Assembly: GCA_963739645.1 (NCBI GenBank) | Contig: CAVUBM010000106.1 | Location: forward strand, 32,078 to 96,077 | DNA length: 64,000 nucleotides | Reading direction: 5' to 3' | Source: JASHPR01 sp963739645 | Lineage (GTDB): Bacteria > Actinomycetota > Actinomycetes > Streptosporangiales > Streptosporangiaceae | Shown here: positions 1 to 11,744 of the stretch, in pieces | How the letters are laid out: the number at the start of each line of letters is the position of its first letter | Numbering within the stretch: position 1 is the stretch's first letter | Notes under the pieces: generated by a model | What the model was told of the DNA's origin: nothing | Seen by the model: only the letters and a program-made list of their open reading frames with translations | Database searches by the model: none | Made by a program: the position numbers and the translations under genes

Positions 1-1699
1 CACCGCGGTCGGGCTGCTCGACACCCAGCTGCCCGGCGGAGCCCCGGTTACGCGCTGCTGCTGGCGCTGCAGCGCCACGTTCCCGGCCGATCGAGATCGG
101 GTTCGGGTTCGCGCTGACCGGGGTGGGCGGGCTGCTCGCCCTGAACCGCCGGGTCGACGTCGACGCGCTGCGCGGCCGGCTGGCGGCGGGCACGGCGGGC
201 CGCATCCTGGCGCCGCAGGACCCGGTCCGCAACGCGCCCGGCGCTGCTGGCCGACCTGGACACGGTCTTCCCGGTCGCGCCCGGCGTCACCGTGGTCGGC
301 CCGACCGCGCAGCTGCTCTGGGCCGGGCTGGTGCACCTGGACGTCGGGGTGTTCATCGAGCTGCCCGGCCCGGCCCGGGTGGTGCTGCTCGGGTCGGCGC
401 ACGCCGAGATCGAACGCGACGGCCGCGCGTACCTGAGCATCCGGGTCGACATCGTCGGCGTCATCGACCTGCGCGCGGAGACGGCGGCGTTCGACGCGGT
501 GCTGATCGACAGCCACCTGATGGGCATGCTGGACCTGACCGGCGGCGCGGCGTTCCGGCTGTCCTGGGGCGCGCAGCCGTACGCGGTGCTGTCGCTGGGC
601 GGGTTCAACCCGGCCTACCATCCGGAGCCGCTGAGCTTCCCGGCCACGCTGACCCGGATCGCGATGGTGCACGGCACGCCCAGCGACGAGCTGTACCTGC
701 GGTTCGAGGGCTACTTCGCGATCACCAGCAACACGCTGCAGTTCGGCGCGTCGGTCGAGGCGGTGATCCACTCCGGCGACTTCAGCGTCCACGGCACGGT
801 GGGTTTCGACGCGCTGATCCAGTTCGTCCCGTTCCACTTCCAGTTCGACATCCGCGCGTCGGTGAGCGTCGCCTACCAGGGCCACACGCTCGCCGGGCTG
901 ACCCTCACCGGCTCGCTCACCGGCCCGGGCCCGGTGGTGCTGCAGGCCAAGGTCTGCATCGAGCTGCTGTTCTTCGACATCTGCTTCTCCGAGACGTTCC
1001 CGCTCGGCCCGTCGATCGCCGCCGCCGGTCGCCGGCCGCCGCCGACCTGCTGGACACGCTGCTCGCCGAGCTGGCCAACCCGGCCCGGCTGCGCGCCGCC
1101 GGGGCACCCGATCCGTACGTGCGGCTGCAGCCACCCGACCCGTCGCTCACCACGCCGGTCGTCTCGCCGACCGGGACGCTGGTGTGGGAGCAGCAGCGCG
1201 CCCCGCTCGACCTGCTGCTCACCCGGGTCGGCGGCACGCCGCTGCCCGCGCCGGCGCAGGTCAGCGCGACCAGCGCCGCGTCGTCGGCCGCCGAGAGCGA
1301 CTGGTTCGCGCCCGGGCAGTTCACCGACCTCACCGACGACCAGGCGCTGACCCGCCCGGCGTACGAGCGGCTCACCGGCGGGCTGCGGCTGGCCGGCGCC
1401 GGCATCGCCGACGGGCCGCGGCGCGCAGGCCACCCTGACCACCCGGCAGATCCGGCTGCCCGCCAGCGCCGCCACGACCAGCAGGCCGGTGATCATGTTC
1501 CCGGCCTGGATCGCTCGACCCCGGCCGCCGCGCCCGGCCGCCCCGGCGATCGCCGTCAGGACCGAGAGCTGGATCGTCACCACCCCGGCGGGCGACACGC
1601 AGCGGCCTGACCGGCGCGCAGGCCCGCCAGCTCGCCGCCCTGACCACCAGCGCGCGGGCCATCCCCGCGACCGACCGGCTCGCCGCCCTGGCCTTCTGA
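1..1699 (+). CDS. DUF6603-like large protein, 3' part, frameshifted
   Basis: This is the 3' part of a long gene that begins before the window. Between about 290 and 1020 the frame reads a beta-rich repetitive protein (GVFIELPGPARVVLLGS, FEGYFAITSNTLQFG, ICFSETFPLG) that I recognise as DUF6603-like. The C-terminal part has a WFAPGQFTDL segment that recurs in such proteins. Frame changes are needed near 40, 85, 240, 1030, 1425 and 1600. The three I resolved to the base (near 240, 1425 and 1600) close when one base is removed. The stop TGA at 1697-1699 overlaps the ATG of the next gene, so the two are translationally coupled. No signal peptide can be judged because the start is missing. Function is unknown; a structural or baseplate-like role is only a guess. 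Confidence 0.6.
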
Positions 1700-4396
1700 T
1701 GACCGGCACCGTGCAGACGCTGACGTTCCTGTCCTGGGTGCGCCCGCCGATCGGCAGCCTGGTCACCGGCGCAGAGCGGCGGGCGGGCGCAGGCGGGCAC
1801 GTCGATCACGCTGACCGAGTCCGGCGCAGACGGCGCACCCGGCCGGACCGCAGACCCGGCCGGTCTCGTTCCTGCTGGCCGGCCCGGCCGACGTGACCGG
1901 CCTGCAGCCCGGCGCGATCGTGCGCCGCTACCCGGCGCCCGGGACGCTCGACCACGAATCGGACCGCTGCCCCTACGTCGAGCTGGCCGACCCGGCCCTG
2001 CCGTGGCGCTACACCCCGGCGCCGACGCCCGGACCGCGGCGCGGGCCTGCACCCGTGGCTGGTGCTGGTGGTGGGCCAGGAGGGCAGCGAGCTGACCCTC
2101 GCCGGGGGGCAGGTGACGATCGCAGGTCAGCGCCCAGCAGGACACCGCAGGCGCTCGGCGACCCGGCGTCGGCGTACCGGTTCGCGCACGTGCAGCAGGA
2201 CGCGGCCGGGCACCGCGTCACCCGGGTGCTGTCGCGGCCGGCCGCTGCAGCGCCGGCACCGACTACCTCGCGGTGGTCGTGCCCGCCTACGACGCGTCCG
2301 GCGCGCGGTCCTGGACCGGCGCGGCGCCGGTCACCGTGCCGGTGTACGACGCCTGGCGGTTCCGCACCGCCGTCCCGGCGGGCAGCTTCGAGGACCTCGC
2401 GGCGCGGCTGCAGCCCGGGCGACGCGCCGCCCACCACCGGCCGCGCCCCGCTGCACTACCCGCGGCTGGCCGGCGCGCCGGAGCTCGAGCGTGCTCGGCG
2501 CGCTCGTCGCCCGGCCCGCCGACGGCCCGGTCACCGAGGACCCGCTGCCCGCCGGCGTGCAGGCCGACCTGCGCCGCGCTGCGGCTGCCCGCCCGCGACC
2601 CGCAGGGCCGGCCGATCGTCACGCTCCCCCGCTACGGCGAGGCCTGGGCCATCACCGCGCCCGATCAGAGCCAGCTGGGCGCGCGACCTCAACCTCGACC
2701 CGCGGCACCGGGGCGTCGCCGGGCTCGGGCTGGAGGTCGGCATCCGCGCGCAGGAGGATCTCGTCGCGGACGTGCTGGCCAACCTGGGCGCGCTGCGCGA
2801 GGCCCGCCAGCGGGTCCGCCACCTCGCGCTGGGGCTGGCCGCGTCCCGGTCGCTGTGGCAGCGCCGGGTGCCCGCCGACCCGGCAGCGCGGCTGTGGCTG
2901 CTCGGCCCGGCGCTGAACCGGCTCGTCACCGGCGACGGCACCGTCGGCGACCTGGCGACCGCGGACGACCGGACGATCGCGCGGGGCACGTTCTCGGCCG
3001 CGGCCCGCCGGGTCCTGCGCGCCGGGCCGGCCCGGACCGCGCTGGCCGCCGCCGACGCTGACCCCGGCCGCGCTGGTCACCTCGGCCAACCGGCCGCCAC
3101 CACCGCCGCCGGCCAGCATCGACGGGGTCCCGCTGGACGACGCGGGCCTGCGCACCCTCGACACGGCCCGCGCGCAGGTCATCCGCTCCGGCCACGTCAA
3201 CACCGCGCGCCCTGCTGGCCGCCGCGACCGAGCTCGCCGCCGGCGCGGACCACGGCGGTCCGGCCGGTGGCCACCCAGATCGTCGCCGCGATGCGGCAGG
3301 CCAGCCCAGGCGGGCAAGGCGGTGCCGTGGGGACCGGCGCTGGCGATGCTCGCCGCCGGCGACGCCACCGTCGTCGCGCAGGGACGCAACCCTGCCACGC
3401 GACGCTGAACGCTCCTGGCCCGGGACATGTCCGGGCTGCGGGACAGGTTCGCCGACCAGGCCGACGACGCTGACCTGACCCGAGATGCTCGCCGCGCTCA
3501 GCCCGCTGCAGCCCGGCGACCCGGCGCTGAGCCCGGTCGACCGTCGACGCGCTCGCGGCCGGGGTCGCCGCCGCCTTCGACCCGTCCGCCGACGACTGCG
3601 CCCGCGGCGGCCAGGGTGCTCGCGACCATCGACGGCGGCATCGACCCCGCCCAGCCGCTGGCCCCGCCCGAGCCCTGCGTCGGGCTCGACCGGCCGGCCT
3701 GGGCCGACCTCGCCGCGGCGTTCGGCGAGTGGCTGCTGCCCGGCGTCGGCCAGCTGCCGGACAACTGCGTCATCGCCCTGCAGAGCAACCCGATCTTCAT
3801 CGACGCCTACCTGACCGGGCTGAACACCCAGCTGCTCGGCGAGCTGCGCTGGCGCAACATCCCGATCGCCACCGGGTGCACGCCGATCCGCCGGTTCTGG
3901 GACCGGGCCGACACCACGACCGGTGAGCGGGCGGACGACATCATCGGCGTCGCGTCCTGGACGGCGGACAGCGCGCTCGGCGACCCGGCCCACCTGGCGC
4001 CCGGCGCCACCGGCCGCGAGCTGGTGATCGCGGTGCGCGGCGAGCTGCTGCTGCGCTACCCCACCACGCTGGTCTACCTGCAGTCGGCGGTCCCCCCGGC
4101 GCCACGACGGCCAACTTCGACGCCGACCCCGACCCCTGCGGCCGCCCGCGTGCTGCCCGGCATTCCACGGCCGGATCGGCGCCGATGTGGTGTTCTTCGG
4201 CTTCCCCGCCGTCGACGCCACGGCACTGGCCAGGCACTGGCTCGTCTTCGAGGAACCGCCCGCCGGCTACCGGTTCGCCAACGACGTGCCGACCAGCGCG
4301 AGCACCGGGCACGAGTGGGCGGCCGCCACGCTCGCCCAGCCGGTGCGCGTGCTCATCCGCGGCGACTCCCTCGTCGCATCGGCGGCCAGCGCATGA
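1699..4396 (+). CDS. Conserved giant protein B, unknown function, frameshifted
   Basis: The start ATG at 1699 overlaps the upstream stop. After frame correction the gene encodes about 890 residues. Signature segments are LPWRYTPAP and LHPWLVLVVGQ early, LNLDPRHRGVAGLG with a following AQEDLVADVLANLG in the middle, and TGLNTQLLGELRWR, RRFWDRAD and ELLLRYPTTLVYL near the end. I know these from a widespread uncharacterised bacterial and archaeal family that co-occurs with the proteins of the two genes that follow. About twenty frame changes are needed. Nearly all those I resolved are single extra bases, for example an extra A in GCAGG near 2135 and 2150 and an extra G near 2418. The last 210 bases are intact. 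The TGA at 4394-4396 overlaps the next ATG. No enzymatic motif is visible. Confidence 0.6.
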
Positions 4397-7300
4397 CCGA
4401 CCGACCTGGGCGTGCTGCTGCCCATCCGGATCGAGACCCGGTTCAAGAACGGCGACCTGTGGCTGCGGGTGGTCCCCGACGAGCCGTGGTTCGTCCGCGA
4501 CGACCCCCGCATCACCCCCGGCGAGCTGGACGCGCTGCAGCGTTACGCCGCCGCTCCTGCCGACCCCGCACCCGGCGTCGGCCCGCCGCGTGGCGGGACC
4601 TCGCCGCCCAGGTCGGCGCGCCGCGCGCGGTGTACCTGCACCGCACGTTCATCACCGCCGCCGCGGACGGCACCCTCACCGTCCGGACACCGGCCCCGGC
4701 CGAGCAGCGCGACCGGCCCGGCGCTGCCCCGCATCGTCGGGTTCCCCGCCGAGCTGGCGGTGTGGGCCGCGGACGCCTCGGGGCTGCACCAGGTGCTGCA
4801 CGCTCACCGTCGACCGCAGCCGGCTGCTGGCCGACTTCGCCGACCCGGACCAGCCCGGCGACCGGCGCTGGTGGGAGGACTGGGACGAGGCGGTCGCGGT
4901 CGGCGTCGCCGGGATCATCCCGGCGGCCAGCCTGCACCGGCCCGGTCGACGCGCTCTACGTCACCGGCCTCGGCGACGGCGACCCGGCCGAGCTGTTCGC
5001 CGGCCTGGCCGCCGACGGCCGGGTCGGCCTGCTCGGCCCCGGGCCTGCCCACCAACAGCGTCGACGGCGCGCCCGCCGCCGCGCTGGCCACCGACGCCGC
5101 GACCTGGTGGGACGTCCTGCACGGCGCACGCCGGCGACAGCGACCGGGACGTCTCCGCGGCGCTGACCGGCGACCCGGCACCGGCTCGGCAACCTGCCCG
5201 GCGGCGACCAGGCTCACCGCGCGCCCGCCTCCGCGCTGGTCACCGCGCTGTGGCCGGCCCTGTGGGGCTTCACCGCCAGCCAGGTGTTCGACGTCGCCCG
5301 CGGCCGGGCGCCCGCCAGCTGGGCTGCGCGCGGCGCTGTTCCCCGAGGGCGCCTACCCGACCGTGCGGGTCGGCCCGCAGCCGTACGGCCTGCTGCCGGT
5401 CACCGCGTGGACGCGCTGGCAGGCCGGACGACGGTGATCCGCCCTGGAGGTGCCGCTGGTCCAGGCGCTGCTCGCGCTGCGGGCCCGGCACGCCGCCAGC
5501 GCCCGCGCCCGCGGCACCGCCGCCGGGAAGGACACCGACGGGCTGCTCGACCTCATCGCCGACACGCCCTCGTCGCCGCGGCGTTCCGCTACCGGCAGGC
5601 CTGGCCGCTCGAGCTGTGGTGGCTCGGCGCGGTCAGCTCCGGCCTGCCCGGCAACCTGGCCGGCAGTTCGCGCGCGCCTGGGCGGCCAGGTACCCGCTGG
5701 CCAGGCCAGCTGGGGCTCAGCCCGCTGCGCCGGTACGGGACACGCGGCGCATCCCGCCGGCGTCGGCCTCCCGCTGGTGCTCCCGCCGGCGTCGCGGACC
5801 GGCCGACCTGCCGGGCTGCTCGCCGCGCTCGCCGACGCCGCGCTGACCACGCCCGCCGCGTTCGCCAACACCGCGCAGCCTGGAGACCAGCGTGCTCGGC
5901 GGGCACGGCGACAGCCTGCTGCTGCGGCTGGCGATCCGGTCGCTGCCAGCTGCTCATCGGCGACCTGGCCCGCGAGCGCGCCGGCGCGCTCGTCGTTCGA
6001 CCCGGAGCCGTTCGCCCGCACCACCCGCGCAGCCGGGCCGGCTGCAGCAGCTCATCGCCGGCGTCGACCCCGGCCGGACCCGGCCGCGCCGACGGAGCTC
6101 AGCGGCGCAGCTGCGCGACGTCACGGCCGCGCTGCGGTCACTCGCCGACGGTCCCGGCCGCCCGAGCTGGAACGCATGCTGCGCGCCACCATCGACGCCT
6201 CCAGCCACCGGATCGACCCGTGGCTGACGGCCGTCCCGCAGCGCCGCCTGGACACCCTGCAGCAGGCCGGGACCCTGCAGCGGGCGGCTCGGCGCCTACG
6301 GCTGGGTGGACGCGCCCGGCGCCCGGCCAGCCCGGCCCGACCCCGGCCGGGCTGCTGCACACCCCGTCGGCGTCGTCGGCGCTGGCCGCGGCGGTCCTGC
6401 GCGACCGGGCGGTCAGCGACCCGTCGCCGCGCTGGGACCTGGACATCACCTCACGCACCGCGCGGGCCGCGGACCGGATCGCCGCCGAAGTCCGCAACGG
6501 CGCGCACCTGGCCGAGGCGATGGGCCGCGAGGTGGAACGGATCGTCGGCCGCACCGAGGACATCGAGACGCTGCGCCGGGCCTTCCCGGTGCGCACCGAG
6601 CACGCCGGCCGCCGCGTCTGCGACGGGATGCGGTGCTCGGCGCCGAACCCGTTCCCGGTCACCCTGGACGCGACCCAGACGGCCGCCATCGGCGAGCTGC
6701 GCGCCGCCCTCGACACCTACGGCGACCTGCTCGTGGCCGACGCGGTGCACCACCTCGTCGAGGGCCGCGCCGACATCGCCGGCGCAGGTGATGGACGCCG
6801 CCGCCGGGCTGAGCCGGCCGCCGGAGCTGAGCCTGCTGCGCACCGCCCGCGACGGCCGCGGGGTATCCAGCTCGGTCGTGCTGTGCCTTCCCGCACGTGC
6901 CCGCCGGCCGCGCTGCCGGCGGACGCCGAGCCCGCGTTCGTCTCCCCGGCGGCCACGCTGGACCCGTCGGCGGCCGCCGCGCTCGCCGCCCACGCCGGCG
7001 CGGCCGCGCGACTGGGACTTCATCGTCGGGCCGGCCGGTCACACCGTGACCGTGACCCTGACCGATCTCGGCCTGACCCCTGCGGACGCTCTCGCGCTGA
7101 CCCGGACCACCCTGCAGCGGCTGGCGGCCGAGGCCGCCGGGCCCAGCGCCGGCGAGATCACCGGCGGCAGCGGCGGCGACCGGTACGAGCGCGCCGCGGA
7201 CCTGACCGGGCTGATCGGCCGCAACCCGGCCACCCATCGCGCCTTCAGCGAAGCCCGCACGGCCGCGCCGCCGGGCGACCCGGTCGATCCCGAGCTCATC

Positions 7301-8194
7301 GCCCGCTACGCCGCGGCCCGCGGCGCCGGTCGGCACTCGCCCGGCTGCTGCACGATCAGGTCGCCCTGCTCGGCAGCGCGGGCCTCGGCGCCGCCGACGA
7401 GCCGTCGCTGCGCCGGCTCCTCACCGCGTGCGCGGCCTGGGGCATCGCGCCCGACACGCCGGAGCCGGCCGGGCCCGCCCGGCTCGCGGCCGTGGCCCGG
7501 CTCGCGCTGCCGCAGCTGGAGAACAGGCTGGCCGCCGCGCCCGACCAGGACGGCGCCGCTCAGCTGTCCCGGGCCGCCTTCCTCGACGCGGCGTCCGCGC
7601 TGGTCAGCCCGACCGGCCAGGTCGCGATCACCGCCGCCACCCCGGCCCAGGACATCCCGGCCGTGCAGCAGGCGGCGGACCTCGACGACGACGTGGCTGA
7701 CCGTCGCCGCGGCCGTCCGGCCTGCGCTGGCCCGTCTGGAGGCCCACCAGCTGACCGCCGCGGCCCCGTTCACCGCCTGGACGAACCGGCCAGCCGATCC
7801 GTGGCAGACCAACCCGCAGGACGCGCGGCCGCTGGTCGTCATCTATGCCGGCCAGGCACTGAGTCCCGGCTCTCCCGGCGATCTGGTCGCGGCCGCGAGC
7901 CTGGACCAGTTCGACGAGGTGATCCCGGCCGCGGACCAGCGCACCGGCGCCGCGTTCGGCTTCGACGCCCCTGCGGCCCGGGCACAGCAGGCCATCCTGC
8001 TCGCCGTCCCGCCCGTCTCGAGCACGCCGCTCGACCAGGCCACCCTGGCGCAGATCCTGGTCGAGACCCGCGAGCTCGCGCACGCCCGGATGGCCCGCCC
8101 CGTCGACCTGGACGAGCAGTTCTGGGGTCTCGCGCCGACCTGCCTGCTGCCCGCCACCGGCGCCATCGCTACCCCGCTGGAGGTGAGCGGATGA
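4393..8194 (+). CDS. Conserved giant protein C, unknown function, frameshifted
   Basis: The start ATG at 4393 lies in an ATGA overlap. The corrected product is about 1260 residues. It opens with LLPIRIETRFKNGDLWLRV and later carries VGPQPYGLLPVTAW; both are landmarks I associate with a large conserved family of unknown function found beside proteins B and D. The segment 6400-6790 is intact for about 130 codons, and 7040-8194 is almost continuous, ending in PLEVSG. Between 4400 and 6330 the frame changes every 80 to 200 bases. No transmembrane segments, signal peptide or nucleotide-binding motif are visible. The stop at 8192-8194 again overlaps the next start, so the four genes form one coupled unit. 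Confidence 0.6.
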
Positions 8195-9717
8195 TCTTCG
8201 ACGTCCTGGTGCGGCTCGAGCCCGACCCGCACCAGCGCGACCTGGCCCGGGGCTGGGCCGCCGAGCTGGCCGACCCGGTCTGGATGCTCGGCCGGCAATG
8301 GCAGATGGGCGAGCACCAGGGCGAGGACGCGTCCTCGCCCGGTCGCGGTGGAGATCAGCTCCCGGGCCACCCCGATCGACCCCGTCGCCGGGCAGGCCGG
8401 ATTCGACCCGACGACGGTGCCGGCCCAGGCGATCATCGAGTCCGAGCCCGGCGACTGGTGGACACCCGGCCGGCGGGTCCGGATCGGCCGCGCCGTCGCC
8501 GCCGCGGGCCAAGCGCACGGCGTGACCTGCCAGACTCGGCCCTGTCGCTGGCCGGCCTGCCCGTCCCCTACGACGCGCTCAACGGCACCGGCCCGGACGG
8601 CCGGGTGCTGTGGCAGCAGCGCAGCAGCCTCGGCCTGGACGACGCCTGGTTCGGCCAGCCCGGCCCGCCGCCGGCCGAGCCGCTGGACCTGTGGGACCCC
8701 GCCGAGTTCAGCTACTCCGCCGACAGCTTCCCGCCGGCGAGACGACCCTCACGCATCAGCCGGCACGACGGCGGCGACCTGGACTGGTTCCAGCGCCGAC
8801 GCCACCGGCCCGCTCAGCGCCGCCGGGCACCGACAGCGCCGGTCACGGATCACACCAGGCACGGCTGCGCTACCCGAGCGCACCGCTGCCCCGCTGGTGG
8901 CAGATCGAGGATGCGCAGGTCACCATCGGCGGGCAGGCGCCGGACCGGGCCGCACCTCGCCACACTGCTGCTGATCGACCTGATCGTCGAACCACTCCGA
9001 CGACTGGTTCACTTTCAGCCTGCCCGCAGCCGCCGGGCAGATCGTCACCCTCGACGACGGTGACCGTCACCGACTCGTTCGGCGACACCTGGCCGCTCAC
9101 GGCGCCCAACGGACTGGAGCCTGTTCAGCCACCGCCGGACTCGACCCGCGCTCGCTGGTCGTGTGGGCGACCGCGCGCACCCCGCTGACCGGGCCCGTAC
9201 TCGACGAGGTCGTCATCGGCATCGACGAGGACGCCAACCTGGTCTGGGCGGTCGAGCAGGTCGTCGGCGGGCCGAGACCCTCGCGACACCGACCCGGCAC
9301 CGCCACCGCCGCTGGGCAAGGCGACACTGCCGCCCAGCCGACGTTCTCCTACCTGCCGATGACACCGGATCCCGCGCTACTGGCACCCGTACGTCATCGA
9401 CGGCGACGGCGACAGCCCGCGGCGGTTCGTGCAGGGCCGGGCCGCGGACCTGTCCGGGCCGACCCCGTCCTTGCTGCCGCCGCCGGTCAGCGATCTGCTC
9501 GCCGACCCGCGCGCCCCGGCAGGCGGCCCGGTGCATCAACTCGAGCCGGCCGCGATCCCGCCCGACGGCCTGCGCGTGCAGCGCCGCGCCATGCTAGCCC
9601 GTTCGGTCACCGGTCGAGCCCGTGCTGTGGACGCAGCGGCGCCGCGAGCCGCTGGTCACGCCACCGACCTTCGCACTGCGCTTCGACCTGCTGCGCCAGG
9701 ACCAGCCCGCGCCGTAG
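8191..9717 (+). CDS. Conserved protein D, unknown function, frameshifted
   Basis: The start ATG at 8191 overlaps the stop of gene C. The N-terminus has DPVWMLGRQWQMGEHQGED, the hallmark of another conserved uncharacterised family that travels with proteins B and C. Later segments are PRWWQIEDAQVTIGG, LATLLLIDLIVE, DDWFTFSLP and RYWHPYVIDGDGD, followed by RREPLVTPPTFALRFD just before the stop TAG at 9715-9717. The corrected length is about 500 residues. At least eight frame changes are needed. The Trp- and Asp-rich conserved blocks suggest a structural or binding protein rather than a classical enzyme. It is the last gene of the cassette; the next gene begins 80 bases later and is unrelated. 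Confidence 0.6.
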
Positions 9718-9796
9718 CCTGCTCTGCCCGGCCATCCAGCCGCAGCAGTTCGGGCCCTCAGAGAGGGTGCCATGGGATGGACGACGGCCAGGGAGG

Positions 9797-10612
9797 ATGG
9801 TGTCCGTGGCGGCAGATGACCGGCCTGGCGACGGGCATGCCGAGCCAGGCGGCCGTTGCGAGGCTGCCGACGCAGCCGGCGGAGGCGATCCCTTCACGGC
9901 CTGGCGGAAAATGCGGGAGCGCGAGGGGCCGAGAGCCAGCCTGATCCGGCTGTATGGGCTGGTAGCCGCGCCGAGAGGGCTCCAGCCGCACGAACTGCCG
10001 CTGGCCGAGCGCAGGGCACTGGCCGCCCGCGCGACGCCGCTGCTGTGGCCCGGGTTCCGGGACAACCCACGCGCGCAGCCGCGAGCGCCGGAACCCATCC
10101 GGGTCGTTTCTTACGACCCGGGCTGGCCGGAGAGCTTCGAGGCCTGGCGCGGGCGCCTGGCTGGCCTCCTGGGCCCGGTCGCCGGCCGGATCGAGCACGT
10201 CGGCTCGACCTCCGTACCCGGCCTGGCGGCCAAGCCGGTGGTGGACATCCAGGTCAGCGTGGTGGACATGGGCGACGAGGATCGTTACGTGCCGCCGTGC
10301 GAGGCGGCCGGGCTCCAGTTGCGCTTCCGCGACGACGAGCACCGGTACTTCCAGCCGCCGCCCGGGCAGCCCAGGGACATACATGTGCACGTCTGCCAGC
10401 AGGGAAGCGACTGGGAGCGGCTGCATCTGCTGTTCCGCGACTACCTGCGGGGCAGCGGCGACGCGCGGGAAGCCTATGCGGCGGCGAAACGCGAGGCGGC
10501 CAGGCTCTGGGTCGATCAAAGCGCCGCCTACACCGAGGCCAAGTCCGACGTGATCCTCAGCATTCTCGGCCGAGCGGAGGCCTGGGCTGGCGCCACCGGC
10601 TGGGTGATGTGA
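9797..10612 (+). CDS. GrpB family protein (UPF0157)
   Basis: The C-terminal two thirds match the GrpB/UPF0157 family, which has a nucleotidyltransferase-like fold. The landmark EHVGSTSVPGLAAKPVVDIQ is followed by a conserved HRYF and an HVHVCQ segment. The first 90 residues are an extra region without a recognised domain (TAWRKMREREGP and so on). The ATG at 9797 sits directly behind a GGAGG, so translation may really begin at a GTG 9 bases downstream (9806). The gene is intact, unlike the block just upstream, which marks a sharp change in sequence quality here. The biochemical role of stand-alone GrpB proteins is not established. Confidence 0.8.
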   Translation: MVSVAADDRPGDGHAEPGGRCEAADAAGGGDPFTAWRKMREREGPRASLIRLYGLVAAPRGLQPHELPLAERRALAARATPLLWPGFRDNPRAQPRAPEPIRVVSYDPGWPESFEAWRGRLAGLLGPVAGRIEHVGSTSVPGLAAKPVVDIQVSVVDMGDEDRYVPPCEAAGLQLRFRDDEHRYFQPPPGQPRDIHVHVCQQGSDWERLHLLFRDYLRGSGDAREAYAAAKREAARLWVDQSAAYTEAKSDVILSILGRAEAWAGATGWVM

Positions 10613-10662
10613 CGCCCGGCCGGCGGCGCGGAGCACACCCGGGACGGGCGCCGCGAAGGCGC

Positions 10663-11700
10663 TCAGAGGGTGATGGCGATTTTGCCGCGTGCCTGGCCGG
10701 CTTGCAGGGAGCGCATGGCGTCCGGGACCTGGTCCAGCGGGTAGGTTGCCCCGGTGCTTGGCGTCACGCGGCCGGCCTCGAGGAGGTCGGCGAGCCGCTC
10801 CAGGTCACGGGAGCGCTGCTTAGAGGTGCATATGGTCAGCCGCTGGTGCAAGAACGGCGACAGGGCCAGGGCCTCCAGCTGCCCGGCTCATCCCGGTCCA
10901 GTTGCCGTTGTCCTCCCCGCCGACGATAACGGCGGTCCCGGCGGGCGTGAGCGCCCGGCGCAGCCGCGTCAGGGACGGGTTTCCCGCGATGTCGATGATC
11001 AGGTCGTAGCGGAGCGGGCCGTCGGCGAAGTCGTCTCGGGTGTAGTCGATGGTCCGGGCCGCGCCCAGGGACCGCACGAGGTCGGCTTTCGCGGCGCTGC
11101 ACACGCCGGTGACCTTGGCCCCGAACACCGCGGCGAGCTGCACGGCGTAACTGCCGACCCCGCCCGACGCGCCGGTGACCAGCACCTGCTGACCTTTCTG
11201 GACGTGGCCGACGTCGGTCAGGGCCTGCAGGGCGGTGACCCCGGACACCGGGACGACCGCGGCCTGCACGAACGTAGACGTTCGCCGGCTTGCGGGCGAG
11301 CCTGTCGACGCGGGCCACCGCGTATTCAGCGAAGCTGCCCCGGGCGAACCCGAACACCTCATCCCCGGCCGAGAACCGGGTCACTCCCGGGCCGGCCACC
11401 TCGACGGTGCCCGCCACGTCCAGCCCGGCCACCGGGTTCCGCGGCCCGCGCAAGCCGACGACCGGGCGCAGGGCATACGGCCTGGCCCGTCATCATGTGC
11501 CAGCTGCCCCGGTCCAGGCCCGCCGCGTGCACCCGCAGCACTACCTCGCCGCTGCCAGCCTGCGGCGGGGCGATCCGCGCGAGCCGCAGCACCTCGGCGG
11601 AGCCGTACCCGTCTTGCACGATCGCCTTCATCGTGCTGCCCATCGCTGGCACGCCGTTCTCTTCGCCGCGCAGAGCGGTGTGCTGTTGCCCTGATCCCAT
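10663..11700 (-). CDS. NAD(P)-dependent alcohol dehydrogenase / quinone oxidoreductase (MDR), frameshifted
   Basis: This is a medium-chain dehydrogenase/reductase. It starts with MKAIVQDGYGSAEVLRL after a short leader, has the Rossmann motif VLVTGASGGVGSYAVQLA, and ends RSLQAGQARGKIAITL. No zinc-ligand cysteine cluster is visible, so it belongs with the zinc-less quinone oxidoreductases. I place the start at the ATG ending at 11700 because a GGGAGG stands 8 bases before it; an inner ATG at 11631 is an alternative. The frame must be corrected near 11475, 11280 and 10860. The 11280 site is resolved by deleting one base. The gene is divergent from a TetR regulator with two palindromes between them, so it is the likely target of that repressor. 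Confidence 0.75.
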
Positions 11701-11744
11701 GACCGTTGCCTCCCGGGGCCGCGCTGACCGCAGGCCGATGTGAC

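Noticed and set aside
1..9717. Programmed ribosomal frameshifting in the giant-gene cassette
   Set aside because: The number of shifts, their spacing of 80 to 300 bases and the lack of slippery heptamers or downstream pseudoknots make it implausible; single-base insertion errors explain them.
1..9717. Assignment of the cassette to a contractile injection system or phage tail
   Set aside because: No sheath, tube, baseplate spike or AAA ATPase gene is visible in the window; only distant association of DUF6603-like proteins with such loci is recalled.
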